Shown: positions 34,492-44,489 of the stretch, in pieces
How the letters are laid out: every line of letters starts with the position of its first letter
How positions within the stretch are numbered: position 1 is the first letter of the stretch
NCBI RefSeq assembly: GCF_913774235.1
Contig: NZ_CAJYDW010000001.1
Location: 1 to 64,000, forward strand
Direction of reading: 5' to 3'
Length of the DNA stretch: 64,000 nt
DNA from: an uncultured Pseudomonas sp.
Lineage (GTDB): Bacteria; Pseudomonadota; Gammaproteobacteria; Pseudomonadales; Pseudomonadaceae
Program-made: the position numbers and the translations under genes
Notes under the pieces: model-generated
Told to the model about the DNA's origin: nothing
Databases searched by the model: none
What the model saw: the letters and a program-made list of their open reading frames with translations, nothing else

Positions 34492-36648
34492 TCAACCGGC
34501 CGTGCGCGCCGGCTCCAGGCGCTGTGCGGCTTCCTGCAATTCCAGCACCTGCTGATCCACGTTGCGGCTGGCACCCAGGGTAGCCTGGGCCAGGTCGGCA
34601 CTGCGCCGGGCCTGATCCAGACTGGCCTCGGTACGTACCTGCAACTGATTGGCGCTGGTGTCCAGGGTCTCCAGGGTATGGCTGATCTGGGTCAGATGCT
34701 CCTGCAGCAGGCCGACATCGCGGTCGATGGCACCGAGCGCTTCCTGGGCCTGGTCCGAGCGGGTACGGGAGGTCTGGGCGTCTTCCTTGCAGCGCTGCAT
34801 GGCGGCCACCGCCTGTTCCGACAGGACGCGGATCTGGTCGAGAATGCTGGCGATCTCGCGGGTCGAGTCCGCCGAGTGGTTGGCCAGGCGGCGCACCTCG
34901 TCGGCGACCACGGCGAAGCCACGGCCCTGGTCGCCGGCGCGGGCCGCCTCGATGGCGGCGTTGAGCGCCAGCAGGTTGGTCTGCTCGGCGATGCCACGAA
35001 TGGTATCGGTGACGTGGCGCACCGCGTGGGTCTGCTCGTTCAGCGCGCCGATGGTGCTGGCGGAGACGCCGATGGTGCCATCGAGAGTCTCCAGGTCACG
35101 GGCCACCTGGCCCACCAGCAGGTTACCGTTGTCACTGCCACTGCGGGCGCGGGTCGACAAGCCGCTGCTGTCGCGGACATGGGCGGCCATCTCCTGGCTG
35201 CCCTGCAGCATGAGCTGCATGGCCTGGGCGTTGGCCTCCGCCGCCTGGCGCTGCTGCGCGGCCTCCTGGCTGGCGTGCTGGGCGCCGCGTTGGAGACCTT
35301 CGGCGTCCTGGCCTAGCGTCTGGGTAACCTGCTTGACGGTCTGTAGCGAGGTATCCAGCCGGTCGACGAAGCTGTTGATCCAGGTTGCCAGTTCGCCGGT
35401 CTCGTCGACGCGAAAGCCTTGGCGATCCAGGCGTTGTTCGAGACTGCCGCCGCACTCGGCGATGTCCAGGAAGAAGTCGCAGAGACTGCGCAGGCGGCGG
35501 GTGCAGGGCGCCACCACCAGGGTGCCGTAGAGCAGGGCGGCGAGGCCCGCGCTACCCAGGGCGAAGACGCCCTGCCAGGCCGGTTGCCAGAGGCTCAGGG
35601 CGGCCTGCAGGCCCCAGGCACCGCCCGCCAGCAGCAGGGCGCCGAGCAGCAGGTGCTGGGTCAGGCTGCCGCCGCGATAGGCCTCCTCCAGATCAGCCTC
35701 GCACAGCAGGCCCCAGGTGTCCGGTGAACCCGGCAATTGCAGAGTGAGGCCGGCGCCTATCACCGGAACGTGGCGATAGTCGGAGTAGCCGGGATAAGCG
35801 ACGAAGAGGTTACGGCCCTTGCGGATGGTCTCGCGTACCCCGGGATGCAACTCCTTGGTCGCCGGCGCGGTGAATTTCAGTTCGAACTCGGTGTGTTCGC
35901 GCACCCGCACCGTGCCGAAGGGGGTCGCCACGCCCTGCTTGAGATTGTCCCCGGCGGTGAAGGTGGCATCTTCGAAGCGCGACCGTGACAGCGCGGTTCC
36001 CGCTGCGATGCCGGGGTCGGCGACGGCCTTGATCATGAACAGGTAGTTGTCGCCGGAGTCCGGGAAAACGTGGCCCGCCTCACGCTGGATGAGATCGCTG
36101 AGCACGTCGTTGGGCAGCCGCAGGCAGAGACAGCCCAGCGGTTTGCCGGCCTGGCGCAGCGGCTGGTGGAACATCAGGGTGACGGCGTCGTGGAAGGCCG
36201 AGGTGGTCGGCCCCAGAGCGAGGGTGACCGGATCGCGATAGGGGCCCTGCAGGAAGGGCCCCTGCAGACCACGGGCGAGGGCTTGGCCGTCGTGGCGGCT
36301 GCCCTGACGCTGGCGCGCGGTGGAGGCGAGGATCAGCCCCTGGGCGTCCACCACGAAGAGTTCCGAGGCGCTGGAAAGATGCGCCAGGGATTCGTCCAGA
36401 CTACGCGGATCGATGTTCGGCCAATCGGTTTCGAGCACAGCGGCGATGCGTTGCAACTGCTGCCAGTGCCGCTGGGTCCAGGACAGCAACAGGTCCCGCC
36501 GGGTATTGGCCAGGCCGGTGAAGGTCTTTCCCAAACGTGCCTGGCGACCCCCGTTACGCAGACAGGCCCAGCCGCGGGCGAACTTGCCATTGCGGCCCAG
36601 CCAGGGCAGCCAGCGGCGCTCTTGGCCGCTCAATTCCATGTCGCTCAT
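34492..36648 (-). CDS. Methyl-accepting chemotaxis protein with N-terminal sensor before its membrane helices
   Basis: The 718-residue receptor has an N-terminal PAS/Cache-like sensor (about residues 45-325), two adjacent membrane helices (about 332-352 and 360-381), a HAMP-like region (about 381-435) and the chemoreceptor signalling tip ([20 protein letters not shown], then [12 protein letters not shown]). No N-terminal membrane helix precedes the sensor, so it may face the cytoplasm. It signals to CheA/CheW. The gene has a FliA promoter upstream and abuts ribA tail to tail. The ligand is unknown. An ATG three codons further in is possible. Confidence 0.85.
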   Translation of the reverse strand: MSDMELSGQERRWLPWLGRNGKFARGWACLRNGGRQARLGKTFTGLANTRRDLLLSWTQRHWQQLQRIAAVLETDWPNIDPRSLDESLAHLSSASELFVVDAQGLILASTARQRQGSRHDGQALARGLQGPFLQGPYRDPVTLALGPTTSAFHDAVTLMFHQPLRQAGKPLGCLCLRLPNDVLSDLIQREAGHVFPDSGDNYLFMIKAVADPGIAAGTALSRSRFEDATFTAGDNLKQGVATPFGTVRVREHTEFELKFTAPATKELHPGVRETIRKGRNLFVAYPGYSDYRHVPVIGAGLTLQLPGSPDTWGLLCEADLEEAYRGGSLTQHLLLGALLLAGGAWGLQAALSLWQPAWQGVFALGSAGLAALLYGTLVVAPCTRRLRSLCDFFLDIAECGGSLEQRLDRQGFRVDETGELATWINSFVDRLDTSLQTVKQVTQTLGQDAEGLQRGAQHASQEAAQQRQAAEANAQAMQLMLQGSQEMAAHVRDSSGLSTRARSGSDNGNLLVGQVARDLETLDGTIGVSASTIGALNEQTHAVRHVTDTIRGIAEQTNLLALNAAIEAARAGDQGRGFAVVADEVRRLANHSADSTREIASILDQIRVLSEQAVAAMQRCKEDAQTSRTRSDQAQEALGAIDRDVGLLQEHLTQISHTLETLDTSANQLQVRTEASLDQARRSADLAQATLGASRNVDQQVLELQEAAQRLEPARTAG

Positions 36649-36683
36649 GAAGCTAAGTCCTTGCAGCCGATAGGGATAATACC

Positions 36684-36710
36684 TTATCGGCTAGCATGAG
36701 CGAGGCTTTA
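36684..36710 (-). promoter_or_regulatory. FliA (sigma-28) promoter of the chemoreceptor
   Basis: On the - strand TAAAGCCT (36710 to 36703), 11 bases and GCCGATAA (36691 to 36684) match the sigma-28 consensus closely (TAAAG-t, N11, GCCGATAA). It lies about 36 bases before the ATG. The transcript start should be near 36675. This ties the receptor to flagellar gene control. Confidence 0.85.
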
Positions 36711-36775
36711 ACCCCGAGCTAGAGGGGTTTGGACGAGGCGGCCAGCTGGCCGGATCAGCGGCACGGCGGCTCTGC

Positions 36776-38725
36776 TCAGGCCGAGGCGCCGCGGGCCAGG
36801 CGGGGTGCCTCGCTGGTTGCGGTGGCGTCCAGCAGCGCCAGGCGCGCGCGCACCGCGTGCTCGATGCCGGCCGCGTCCAGTCCGCACTCGGCGAGCATCT
36901 CGGCCGGCTTGGCGTGCTCGATGTAGCTGTCCGGCAGGCCCAGGTTGAGCACCGGTTGGACCAGGGCATTGGCCTGCAGGAATTCGTTGACCGCACTACC
37001 GGCGCCACCCATGACGCTGTTCTCCTCGACGGTGACCAGCAGGTCGTGGTCGGCGGCGAACTGACGGATCAGCGCCTCGTCCAGCGGCTTGACGAATCTC
37101 ATGTCGGCCACGCTGGCGTCCAGGCCCTCAGCGACCTGCAGGGTTTCGGCCAGTTGCACGCCAAAGACCAGGAAGCCGACCTTGGTGCCGTTCTTCAGGC
37201 TGCTCTGGCGACGCACCACGCCTTTACCGATAGGCAGGGGTTCCAGGCCCGGATCCAGCGCGGCGTTGGGGCCGCTACCACGCGGGTAGCGCACCGCGGC
37301 TGGGCCCTGGTGGCGATAGCCGGTGGTGAGCAGGCGGCGCAGCTCGTTCTCGTCGCTGGGCGCCATGATCACCATGCCGGGGATGCAGCGCAGATAGGCC
37401 AGGTCGAAGCTGCCGGCGTGGGTAGGGCCGTCTTCGCCGACCAGACCGGCGCGGTCGATGGCGAAGAGCACGTCCAGGTTCTGCACCGCGACGTCGTGGA
37501 TCAGTTGATCGTAGGCGCGTTGCAGGAAGGTCGAATAGATGGCCACCACCGGCTTCATGCCGTCGCAGGCCAGGCCGGCGGCCAGGGTCACCGCATGCTG
37601 CTCGGCGATGGCCACGTCGAAATAGCGCTCGGGGAAGCGTTCGGCGAAGCGGATCAGGTCGGAGCCTTCCTTCATCGCCGGGGTGATGCCCACCAGCTTG
37701 GGATCGGCGGCGGCCATATCGCACAGCCAGTCGCCGAAGATGTTGGAGTACTTGGGCGCGCCCGGACGCTTGGGCTTGGCGTCCAGCGGCTCCAGCTTGG
37801 TGATGGCGTGGTAGCCGATGGGATCGGCCTCGGCGATGGACAGGCCCTTGCCCTTGCGGGTGATCACATGGAGGAATTGCGGCCCCTTGGCGTCGCGCAG
37901 GTTGCTCAGGGTGGTGACCAGGGTCGGCAGGTCGTGGCCGTCGATGGGGCCTATGTAGTTCCAGCCCAGCTCCTCGAAGAGGGTGCCGGGGACCAGCATG
38001 CCCTTGGCGGCCTCTTCGGTGCGGCGGGCGATTTCCCAGGCGCCGGGCAGCTTGGACAGGGCCTTCTTGCCATTTTCGCGCAGGTGCTGGTAGGTGCGGC
38101 TGGAGAGCAGGCGCGCCAGGTAGTTGGACAGACCACCGACATTGCGCGAGATGGACATGTCGTTGTCGTTGAGCACCACCAGCATGTTGGCGCCGGTGTC
38201 CGAGGCGTGGTTGAGCGCCTCGAAGGCCATGCCGGCGGTCAGGGCGCCGTCGCCGATCACCGCCACCGACTTGCGCTCGATGCCTTGCAGCTGGGCGGCG
38301 ATGGCCATGCCCAGGGCGGCGCCGATGGAGGTGCTGGAGTGGCCGACGCCAAAGGTGTCGTACTCGCTTTCGCTACGGCGCGGGAAGGCGGCCAGGCCGT
38401 CCTTTTGGCGCAGGCTGGCCATGCCTTCGCGGCGACCGGTGAGGATCTTGTGCGGATAGGCCTGGTGGCCGACGTCCCACACCAGCCGGTCTTCCGGGGT
38501 ATTGAAGACGTAGTGCAGGGCCACGGTCAGTTCGATGACGCCCAGGCCGGCGCCGAAGTGACCGCCGGTCTGGCCCACGGTCCACAGGAGAAAGGCGCGC
38601 AGTTCGTCGGCGACGGCTTCCAGCTCGGCGTCACCGAGCTGGCGCAGCTGGACCGGCGAGTCGATGCGGTCGAGCAGGGGCGTCGCGGGACGCTGGCGGG
38701 GAATCTCGTGAAACGTCTTGGGCAT
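36776..38725 (-). CDS. dxs: 1-deoxy-D-xylulose-5-phosphate synthase
   Basis: The 649-residue protein begins [20 protein letters not shown] and has the thiamine-diphosphate motif [18 protein letters not shown], later [18 protein letters not shown], and the transketolase-type C-domain. It makes DXP from pyruvate and glyceraldehyde-3-phosphate, the first step of the MEP isoprenoid route. A frame start at 38737 (GTG) is rejected in favour of MPKT. It lies downstream of ispA with a 150-base gap holding a hairpin, probably in one operon with xseB and ispA. Confidence 0.96.
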   Translation of the reverse strand: MPKTFHEIPRQRPATPLLDRIDSPVQLRQLGDAELEAVADELRAFLLWTVGQTGGHFGAGLGVIELTVALHYVFNTPEDRLVWDVGHQAYPHKILTGRREGMASLRQKDGLAAFPRRSESEYDTFGVGHSSTSIGAALGMAIAAQLQGIERKSVAVIGDGALTAGMAFEALNHASDTGANMLVVLNDNDMSISRNVGGLSNYLARLLSSRTYQHLRENGKKALSKLPGAWEIARRTEEAAKGMLVPGTLFEELGWNYIGPIDGHDLPTLVTTLSNLRDAKGPQFLHVITRKGKGLSIAEADPIGYHAITKLEPLDAKPKRPGAPKYSNIFGDWLCDMAAADPKLVGITPAMKEGSDLIRFAERFPERYFDVAIAEQHAVTLAAGLACDGMKPVVAIYSTFLQRAYDQLIHDVAVQNLDVLFAIDRAGLVGEDGPTHAGSFDLAYLRCIPGMVIMAPSDENELRRLLTTGYRHQGPAAVRYPRGSGPNAALDPGLEPLPIGKGVVRRQSSLKNGTKVGFLVFGVQLAETLQVAEGLDASVADMRFVKPLDEALIRQFAADHDLLVTVEENSVMGGAGSAVNEFLQANALVQPVLNLGLPDSYIEHAKPAEMLAECGLDAAGIEHAVRARLALLDATATSEAPRLARGASA

Positions 38726-38824
38726 CTGGCTGATCACTTTGCGCAGAGAATTCGGCAGTTTACCCGATGCCCGCGTGGCATCCCAACAGCGGGCAGGGCG
38801 TCTTGTTATGCCCCTGTGACAACG

Positions 38825-38851
38825 GACCCGGGGGCAAATGCGGCCCGGGTC
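38825..38851 (-). promoter_or_regulatory. Hairpin between ispA and dxs
   Basis: GACCCGGG and CCCGGGTC form an 8-bp stem around an 11-base loop in the ispA-dxs gap. Without a T-run on the - strand it is more likely a processing or attenuation hairpin than a full terminator. Confidence 0.45.
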
Positions 38852-38875
38852 ACGAGTTTTTCCGCGAGCGGAGAC

Positions 38876-39754
38876 TTAGCTGCGCCGTCCGACGATGTAG
38901 CGGGCCAGGGCGCGTAGGGGTTCGGCGCGTTCGCCCAGGGGTGCGATGGCGGCCAGGGCCGTGTCGCACAGCTCCAGGGCATAGGCCTTGGCCGCCTCCA
39001 GCCCGAGCAGTGCCGGGTAGGTCGGTTTGTCGCGGGCGAGATCAGCGCCCTGGCGTTTGCCCAGGGTCTGCGTATCGCTCTCGATGTCGAGCACGTCGTC
39101 CCACACCTGGAAGGCCAGGCCGATGGCCTGGGCGTAGCGGGCCAGGGCCTCTCGGTCGGCTGCGGTGGCGGTGCCACTGGCGAGGGCCCCGAGTTGCACG
39201 CTGGCGGCGATCAGGGCGCCGGTCTTGTGCAGGTGCATGGTCTCCAGCGCCGGCTGGTCGATGCGCCGCCCTACTGACTCCAGGTCGATGGCCTGGCCGC
39301 CGACCATGCCGGCCGGGCCGCTGGCGCGGGCCAGGGTGGCGACCATCTCCAGGCGCACCGCGGCATCCTGGGGCGCCGCCAGCAGGGTCTCGAAGGCCAG
39401 GGTCTGCAGGCCGTCGCCGGCGAGGATGGCGCAGGCTTCGTCATAGGCCTTGTGGGTGGTGGGCCGGCCACGGCGCAGGTCGTCGTCGTCCATGGCCGGC
39501 AGGTCGTCGTGGACCAGGGAGTAGGCGTGGATCAGCTCCACCGCGCAGGCGGCCTGGTCGGCGCGCGCCGGGTCGCCGCCCAGGGCTTCGCAGGCGGCAT
39601 AGACCAGCAGCGGCCGCACCCGCTTGCCGCCACCCATGACGCTGTAGGCCATGGCGTGGTAGAGACGGCCGAGTTCCGGGCGCGGCGCTTCAAAGAGGGG
39701 GGCGAGGGCACTGTCGACGCGAGTCTGGCAGCGTTGCTGGTAGGCCTCGATCAT
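38876..39754 (-). CDS. ispA: Farnesyl diphosphate synthase IspA
   Basis: The 292-residue product carries the two aspartate-rich motifs of short-chain prenyl synthases, [20 protein letters not shown] and [13 protein letters not shown]. It builds farnesyl diphosphate from DMAPP and IPP in the cytoplasm, for ubiquinone and undecaprenyl phosphate. The start at 39754 overlaps the xseB stop by four bases (ATGA), which settles the ATG. A longer frame upstream is a shadow. Confidence 0.95.
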   Translation of the reverse strand: MIEAYQQRCQTRVDSALAPLFEAPRPELGRLYHAMAYSVMGGGKRVRPLLVYAACEALGGDPARADQAACAVELIHAYSLVHDDLPAMDDDDLRRGRPTTHKAYDEACAILAGDGLQTLAFETLLAAPQDAAVRLEMVATLARASGPAGMVGGQAIDLESVGRRIDQPALETMHLHKTGALIAASVQLGALASGTATAADREALARYAQAIGLAFQVWDDVLDIESDTQTLGKRQGADLARDKPTYPALLGLEAAKAYALELCDTALAAIAPLGERAEPLRALARYIVGRRS

Positions 39755-39993
39755 GCGTCGTCCCCGACGGGGGCGAAGGGGGCAGCACTGAGTTCGCCGT
39801 CCTTTTCCAGCAGGATCTGCACCTTCTGCTCGGCCTGGGCCAGGGCGCCCTGGCATTCGCGGGTCAGACGGATGCCCTGTTCGAAGGCACCTAGGGAGTC
39901 CTCCAGGGATAGCTCGCCGCTTTCCAAGCGTTCCACCAGGGTCTGCAGTTCGGCCAGGGATTGTTCGAAGTCGGGAGCTTTCTTGCGGGCCAT
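39751..39993 (-). CDS. xseB: Exodeoxyribonuclease VII small subunit
   Basis: The 80-residue protein begins [20 protein letters not shown] and has the conserved [19 protein letters not shown]. With XseA it degrades single-stranded DNA. xseB-ispA-dxs is a standard order in gamma-proteobacteria. The TGA overlaps the ispA ATG. The open frame continues upstream, but only this start gives the family N-terminus. Confidence 0.95.
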   Translation of the reverse strand: MARKKAPDFEQSLAELQTLVERLESGELSLEDSLGAFEQGIRLTRECQGALAQAEQKVQILLEKDGELSAAPFAPVGDDA

Positions 39994-40071
39994 CGGGATT
40001 CTCGGCAGAGGCGATCGGGTCGCGGGAAGTGGGCTACAGGTCAGCCATTGTGCCACAGCCATCGGCGCTGC

Positions 40072-40101
40072 TTGACGCCGTGCCCGGCCAGGCCCTAGGG
40101 T
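40072..40101 (+). promoter_or_regulatory. Probable promoter of the ilvA leader
   Basis: TTGACG (40072-40077) and TAGGGT (40096-40101) are 18 bases apart. The -10 is moderate. A start about 7 bases later would fall at or next to the ATG of the leader peptide, making it nearly leaderless. A different upstream promoter cannot be ruled out. Confidence 0.45.
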
Positions 40102-40108
40102 AGCGGTC

Positions 40109-40159
40109 ATGAAAACGCGCAGCCCCCAACGCCCCAGCATTATTACCGCCATTACCTGA
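40109..40159 (+). CDS. ilvA leader peptide, Ile/Thr-rich
   Basis: The 16-codon frame reads [16 protein letters not shown] and ends in TGA. Five of the last six codons before the stop are Ile or Thr (ATT ATT ACC GCC ATT ACC). An AGGG lies eight bases upstream. It has the form of a transcription-attenuation leader peptide for an isoleucine gene: the ribosome would stall when charged Ile- or Thr-tRNA is scarce. It lies 98 bases ahead of ilvA. Confidence 0.8.
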   Translation: MKTRSPQRPSIITAIT

Positions 40160-40209
40160 TGGCGGGACAGCGTTAGCTGCGCAACCAAACCCGCCCAAGA
40201 GGCGGGTTT
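40146..40209 (+). promoter_or_regulatory. Attenuator of ilvA: 1:2, 2:3 and 3:4 structures
   Basis: Segment 1 (CCGCCAT, 40146-40152) pairs with segment 2 (ATGGCGG, 40159-40165), a 7-bp stem over the Thr-Ala-Ile codons and the leader stop. Segment 3 (AAACCCGCC, 40187-40195) pairs with segment 4 (GGCGGGTTT, 40201-40209) as a 9-bp terminator-like stem with a CAAGA loop. Segment 2 can instead pair GGCGGG (40161-40166) with CCCGCC (40190-40195), which blocks the terminator. The T-run after the stem is weak (GTACTTT). Confidence 0.75.
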
Positions 40210-40256
40210 GTACTTTCTGACTCCTGGGCCCCGACGAAACACCCCAGGAGCCCGCC

Positions 40257-41798
40257 ATGACCGCCCAGGAACCCGCCACCGACCTCTTGCAGCGTTATGC
40301 CCGCAAGATCCTCGAAGCCCCCGTCTACGACGTGGCGATCGAAACGCCTCTGCAACCGGCGCGGGCGCTGTCCGAGCGACTGGGTTGCCAGGTGCTGCTC
40401 AAGCGCGAAGACCTGCAGCCGGTGTTCTCCTTCAAGATCCGCGGTGCCTACACCAAGCTGGCCAGTCTCTCGACCGAGGAAAAGGCCCGCGGGGTGATCG
40501 CCGCCAGCGCCGGCAACCACGCCCAGGGACTGGCCCTGGCCGCTCGCGAGCTGGGGGTGCGGGCGATCATCGTCATGCCGCGCACCACGCCCGAACTCAA
40601 GGTCATCGGCGTGCAGTCCCGCGGTGGCGAGGTGGTGCTGCACGGCGATGCCTTCCCCGAGGCCCTGGCCGAGGCGCTACGGCTGGTCGAGGAGCAGGGC
40701 TACACCTTCGTCCCGCCCTATGACGACCCTGACGTCATCGCCGGCCAGGGCACCGTAGCCATGGAGATCCTGCGTCAGCATCCGGGGCGGTTGGACGCTA
40801 TCTTCGTCCCCGTGGGTGGCGGTGGTCTGATCGCCGGTATCGCCGCCTACGTGAAATACCTGCGCCCCGAGATCAAGGTGATTGGCGTGGAGCCCGACGA
40901 CTCCAACTGCCTGCAACAGGCCATGGTGGCGGGCGAGCGGGTGGTCTTGCCAAGGGTAGGGCTGTTCGCCGACGGCGTGGCCGTGGCCCAGATCGGCCAT
41001 CACACCTTCGAGGTCTGCCGGCGTTATGTGGATGAAGTCATCACCGTCAGCTCCGACGAGATTTGCGCAGCGATCAAGGACATCTACGACGACACCCGCT
41101 CCATCACCGAACCGGCCGGCGCCCTGGGTGTTGCAGGGATCAAGAAGTACGCCGAGCGAGAAGGCTGCGGCGGTCAGGTGTTGGTGGCCATCGATTCCGG
41201 TGCCAACATCAACTTCGACCGGCTGAGACACGTGGCCGAGCGGGCCGAACTGGGCGAGCAGCGCGAAGCCATCATCGCCGTGACTATCCCCGAGCGTCCG
41301 GGCAGCTTCCGCGCCTTCTGCGAAGCCCTGGGCCGGCGGCAGATCACCGAATTCAACTACCGCTACCATACCGGCGAAGAGGCGCACATCTTCGTTGGCG
41401 TCCAGACCCATCCCCAGCGCGATCCGCGCGAGGCCCTGCTCCAGGGCCTGCGCGACCAGGGGTTCCCGGTGCTGGACCTGACCGACAACGAACTGGCCAA
41501 GCTGCATATCCGCCATACCGTGGGTGGCCATGCCGCGCGGGTGGATCAGGAGCAGGTGTTCCGCTTCGAATTCCCCGAGCGCCCGGGTGCGCTGTTCGAC
41601 TTCCTCGAACGCCTGGGCGGGCGCTGGAACATCAGTATGTTCCACTACCGCAACCACGGGGCGGCGGATGGTCGGGTGTTCGCGGCGCTTGAAGCGAGCC
41701 AGGCGGAAAGGGCGGAACTGCTGACGACCTTGGATGCCATCGGTTATCGCTACTGGGACGAGACGGAGAATCCGGCATATCGGTTGTTCATTGGCTGA
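40257..41798 (+). CDS. ilvA: Threonine ammonia-lyase, biosynthetic (IlvA)
   Basis: The 513-residue protein has the PLP lysine in [11 protein letters not shown] (Lys60), [13 protein letters not shown], the glycine loop [14 protein letters not shown], and two C-terminal ACT-like domains from about residue 330 on ([20 protein letters not shown] and a second copy). This is the long, isoleucine-inhibited form. It makes 2-oxobutanoate from threonine for isoleucine synthesis. AGGAG precedes the ATG. An attenuator and leader peptide upstream agree with amino-acid control. Confidence 0.96.
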   Translation: MTAQEPATDLLQRYARKILEAPVYDVAIETPLQPARALSERLGCQVLLKREDLQPVFSFKIRGAYTKLASLSTEEKARGVIAASAGNHAQGLALAARELGVRAIIVMPRTTPELKVIGVQSRGGEVVLHGDAFPEALAEALRLVEEQGYTFVPPYDDPDVIAGQGTVAMEILRQHPGRLDAIFVPVGGGGLIAGIAAYVKYLRPEIKVIGVEPDDSNCLQQAMVAGERVVLPRVGLFADGVAVAQIGHHTFEVCRRYVDEVITVSSDEICAAIKDIYDDTRSITEPAGALGVAGIKKYAEREGCGGQVLVAIDSGANINFDRLRHVAERAELGEQREAIIAVTIPERPGSFRAFCEALGRRQITEFNYRYHTGEEAHIFVGVQTHPQRDPREALLQGLRDQGFPVLDLTDNELAKLHIRHTVGGHAARVDQEQVFRFEFPERPGALFDFLERLGGRWNISMFHYRNHGAADGRVFAALEASQAERAELLTTLDAIGYRYWDETENPAYRLFIG

Positions 41799-41810
41799 TT
41801 GGGTTTCAGA

Positions 41811-42081
41811 ATCGCGGCCATGGCTGCCCGCTAACGTGGCTGCTCTGCATTGATCGCGGCCATGGGCCGCTCCTACAGGGTGCATTCATGCCGGTAGGAG
41901 CGGCCCGTGGCCGCGATTGCCTGTAACGGGCCCTGGGGCCTATCAGTGGAAAACGCTGCGCGGTTTTCCACGCTACGAACTGCGGAGTCCAATCGCCCCC
42001 TCTCCCTGTGGGAGAGGGCTGGGGTGAGGGGAGCCGCGTACCAGCAGTCGAGCCTGTTGGGCTTCGCTACGCTCAGCGCCC
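41811..42081. repeat. Cluster of intergenic repeats after ilvA
   Basis: This gene-free stretch of about 300 bases is a stack of repeats. A REP-like inverted pair (GATCGCGGCC...GCTCCTACA and its mirror TAGGAGCGGCC...GGCCGCGATT) covers 41852-41918, with a half copy at 41811. The GTGGAAAAC palindrome is at 41946-41976. A CCCTCTCCCTGTGGGAGAGG palindrome with GCTGGGGTGAGGG is at 41996-42030. GTTGGGCTTCGCTACGCTCA is at 42057. No gene is visible. Confidence 0.8.
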
Positions 42082-42097
42082 ATCTAAGAGAGTGGCG

Positions 42098-43159
42098 TCA
42101 ATCCGCGTCATAGCGGGCACTGAAGGCCTGTACGAAGGCGTTGCGCAGGATATTGAAGAAGGCCTGCAGCGGGCTGATGTTCTGGTTCTTCACGCTCCCC
42201 GAAAGATCCACCCGGGTGGCGAATTGGTCGCGGCGCTGGTTCTTGAGCAGGGTCTGGGCCGTGCCCACCACGGCTTCCCAGGCGCTTTCCAGGGCGTTCT
42301 TGTGGCGATTCTCCACGTCCTGCTGCCAGTCGAAGATGTCGACGTTCCTCATCAGGGGTTTGACGTAGCCGCTGAGCTGGCCGTCCACTGCCTTGGCTTC
42401 CACTACCACATCGCCGGTGCCGGCGCGGAAATCGAATTTGCCATAAGCGCGGGCGAAGTCGTTGAGCTTAGGCAAGTCGATGTCGGTGACTCGCAGGCGG
42501 AAGTCGAAGTCGGTGAAGTCCTTGAAGGGGTCGAAGCGGGCGCTGGCTTCCAGCGGCGCGCTGCCGAGCACGGCGGCCTTGCCTTCGAAGTGGGCGATGC
42601 GTTCGCCCTGGGCGTCGGCGGCGTTGGTCAGGTTGTAGAGGCTGGCGTTGACGTCGGTGGCCGCCAGATTCACCTGGGGCTTGGAGTTGAAGTTGCGAAA
42701 GGTCACCCGTCCATCGACTACCCGCACCTCGTCGAGGGTGATGGAGATCAGCTTGTCGACCTGGTCCTGCCAGTCGGTGCCTTCACCGGTCTGCGACTGT
42801 TCCTTGCGCGCCCCGCCGTCGACGAAGTTGAGTTCGGGGCGTTCGAAGAGGATGCGTCCGACGATGGCGTGGTCCCGCCACAGCGAGCGCCAGCTCACCG
42901 CGATGTCGATGCTGGGCGCCTTGAGGAAGGGCACCGGCACCTTGCCGTTGACCTTGACGATTTCCAGGCCCTCGATGCGATAGGCACCGCGCCACCAGGC
43001 CAGGTCCACGTCGGTGATCTGGCCACGATAGTCACCCATGTCCGCCAACTGCTCGTTAAGGTAGTGACGAATCACCAGAGGCGCGGCCAGGTGCAGGCAC
43101 AGCAGCAGGACGATCAGGCCGAGGAGGCAGTAGCAGGGAAGGCGCAGTCGCGGCGGCAT
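42098..43159 (-). CDS. DUF748 (AsmA-like) envelope protein
   Basis: The 353-residue product begins with a single membrane helix (LLGLIVLLLCLHLAAPLVI) and then a long beta-rich domain with repeated DVNASLYNLTNAAD-like and VDLSGSVKNQNISPL motifs, as in DUF748 of the AsmA superfamily. Such proteins form periplasmic bridges for lipid transport or modulate the outer membrane; the role here is unknown. It has no operon partner and is preceded by the repeat cluster on its 3' side. Confidence 0.75.
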   Translation of the reverse strand: MPPRLRLPCYCLLGLIVLLLCLHLAAPLVIRHYLNEQLADMGDYRGQITDVDLAWWRGAYRIEGLEIVKVNGKVPVPFLKAPSIDIAVSWRSLWRDHAIVGRILFERPELNFVDGGARKEQSQTGEGTDWQDQVDKLISITLDEVRVVDGRVTFRNFNSKPQVNLAATDVNASLYNLTNAADAQGERIAHFEGKAAVLGSAPLEASARFDPFKDFTDFDFRLRVTDIDLPKLNDFARAYGKFDFRAGTGDVVVEAKAVDGQLSGYVKPLMRNVDIFDWQQDVENRHKNALESAWEAVVGTAQTLLKNQRRDQFATRVDLSGSVKNQNISPLQAFFNILRNAFVQAFSARYDAD

Positions 43160-43297
43160 TAGTTGGGCCCCGGATTAAGCATGTCCTGTCTCGACCCTGG
43201 AAGCGGCTGTGAGGTTCTGTTTCGAATGCCGCTTCTTTACGCGCCGCTTCGCTTCTGGTAGCGCTATGGAGAACGTCCACAATGACATCATTGCTCC

Positions 43298-44248
43298 ATG
43301 GCCATCGATCTGCAGTCGCTTTATCCCCGGCTTATCCATCTCATGCTGGATACGGTTTTCGTGGTCGATCAGCATGATTTCATCGTCTTCGTGAGCGATG
43401 CCTGCGAGAGCCTGCTCGGCTACCGTGCCGATGAACTGATCGGCACGCCGATCACCAACTACATGCATCCTGAAGATCTGGAGGCCACTCGTGCCTCCAT
43501 CGAGAGGGTCATGAGTGGGCAGCCGCATCTCGACTTCCGTAACCGCTACGTGCGCAAGGATGGTGGTGTCGTCCATATCATGTGGGCAGCCTTCTGGTCG
43601 GTGGAGGTGGGTGCGCGGATTGGCGTAGCGCGAGACGTCACGGCGCTGGCCAAGGCCGAAGAGCAACTGCGCTTTCTCGCTCACCGCGATCCCTTGACCC
43701 ATCTGACCAATCGCTCGCTATTCAACGACCGTCTGGAGTCGGCCTTGCGTCATGGCCGCCGTCACCAGAGCACCTTCAGCCTGCTGTTCATCGATCTGAA
43801 CGATTTCAAGGGCATCAACGACCGGTACGGGCATGCGGCGGGTGACCGGGTGTTATGCGAGGTGGCACAGCGACTGCAGCGCGGCGTGCGCGAGGTGGAC
43901 ACCGTGGCGCGCCTGGGCGGCGATGAGTTCGTCATCCTGCTGGCCGATGTCGCGGCGCAGGCGGATGTGGCCGCCAAGGTCGCCCAATTGCAGGCGCTGA
44001 TGGAGGTACCGCTGGCAGATGAGGAGGGCGGCTTCGGCATGCCGTCCTGCAGTTTCGGCGTCGCCTGCTATCCCCTGGACGGCGCGGACGCCGAGGCGCT
44101 GCTCAGGCACGCCGATAGTGCCATGTATCGCATGAAGAAGGCGTCTGCCGCGCGGCTGGAATCGCTGCGAGTGCAGCATGACTGCCGGCTTTCCAACTGG
44201 TCGACGGACGCGGGAGGCACGGAATCCACGGTCGGCGGGCCTGAATGA
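43298..44248 (+). CDS. PAS-GGDEF diguanylate cyclase
   Basis: The 316-residue cytoplasmic protein has a PAS domain (about residues 12-115, FVVDQHDFIVFVSDACESLL, YVRKDGGVVHIMW) and a GGDEF domain with an intact GGDEF at 207-211. An RxxD inhibitory site (REVD, 198-201) is present five residues upstream. It should make cyclic di-GMP from two GTP, with product feedback. No EAL domain follows. The PAS ligand is unknown. A terminator follows directly. Confidence 0.9.
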   Translation: MAIDLQSLYPRLIHLMLDTVFVVDQHDFIVFVSDACESLLGYRADELIGTPITNYMHPEDLEATRASIERVMSGQPHLDFRNRYVRKDGGVVHIMWAAFWSVEVGARIGVARDVTALAKAEEQLRFLAHRDPLTHLTNRSLFNDRLESALRHGRRHQSTFSLLFIDLNDFKGINDRYGHAAGDRVLCEVAQRLQRGVREVDTVARLGGDEFVILLADVAAQADVAAKVAQLQALMEVPLADEEGGFGMPSCSFGVACYPLDGADAEALLRHADSAMYRMKKASAARLESLRVQHDCRLSNWSTDAGGTESTVGGPE

Positions 44249-44259
44249 AAGACACAAAA

Positions 44260-44280
44260 AAGCCGGCTTGTGGCCGGCTT
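44260..44280 (+). terminator. Hairpin terminator after the diguanylate cyclase
   Basis: AAGCCGGC and GCCGGCTT pair around a TTGTG loop with an A-run before it, 11 bases after the stop codon. The T-run is short (TTTCG), so it is probably moderate in strength. Confidence 0.7.
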
Positions 44281-44489
44281 TCGAGGGCGGGTTGAGCTGA
44301 TTTTTGGTGAGCCCGGCCCGCCCGGGTTGCCCTTGCCGGGCAGATGAGAAAGAGGCCTGGGGCCTCCGGCGGCGATCGGCAGATGGCGGATCGGCGCGGG
44401 GTCGCGGATGGCGACGAGGGGTGCAGGGTAGTCGCTTTGCCGCCGGATAGGAAGCCCGGAATGGCCGGCGTGACGCCCAGACACAGAAA

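Noticed and set aside
36857..38917. A 686-residue + strand frame over dxs
   Set aside because: It mirrors dxs codons in antisense, is glycine/valine/histidine-biased and has no domain.
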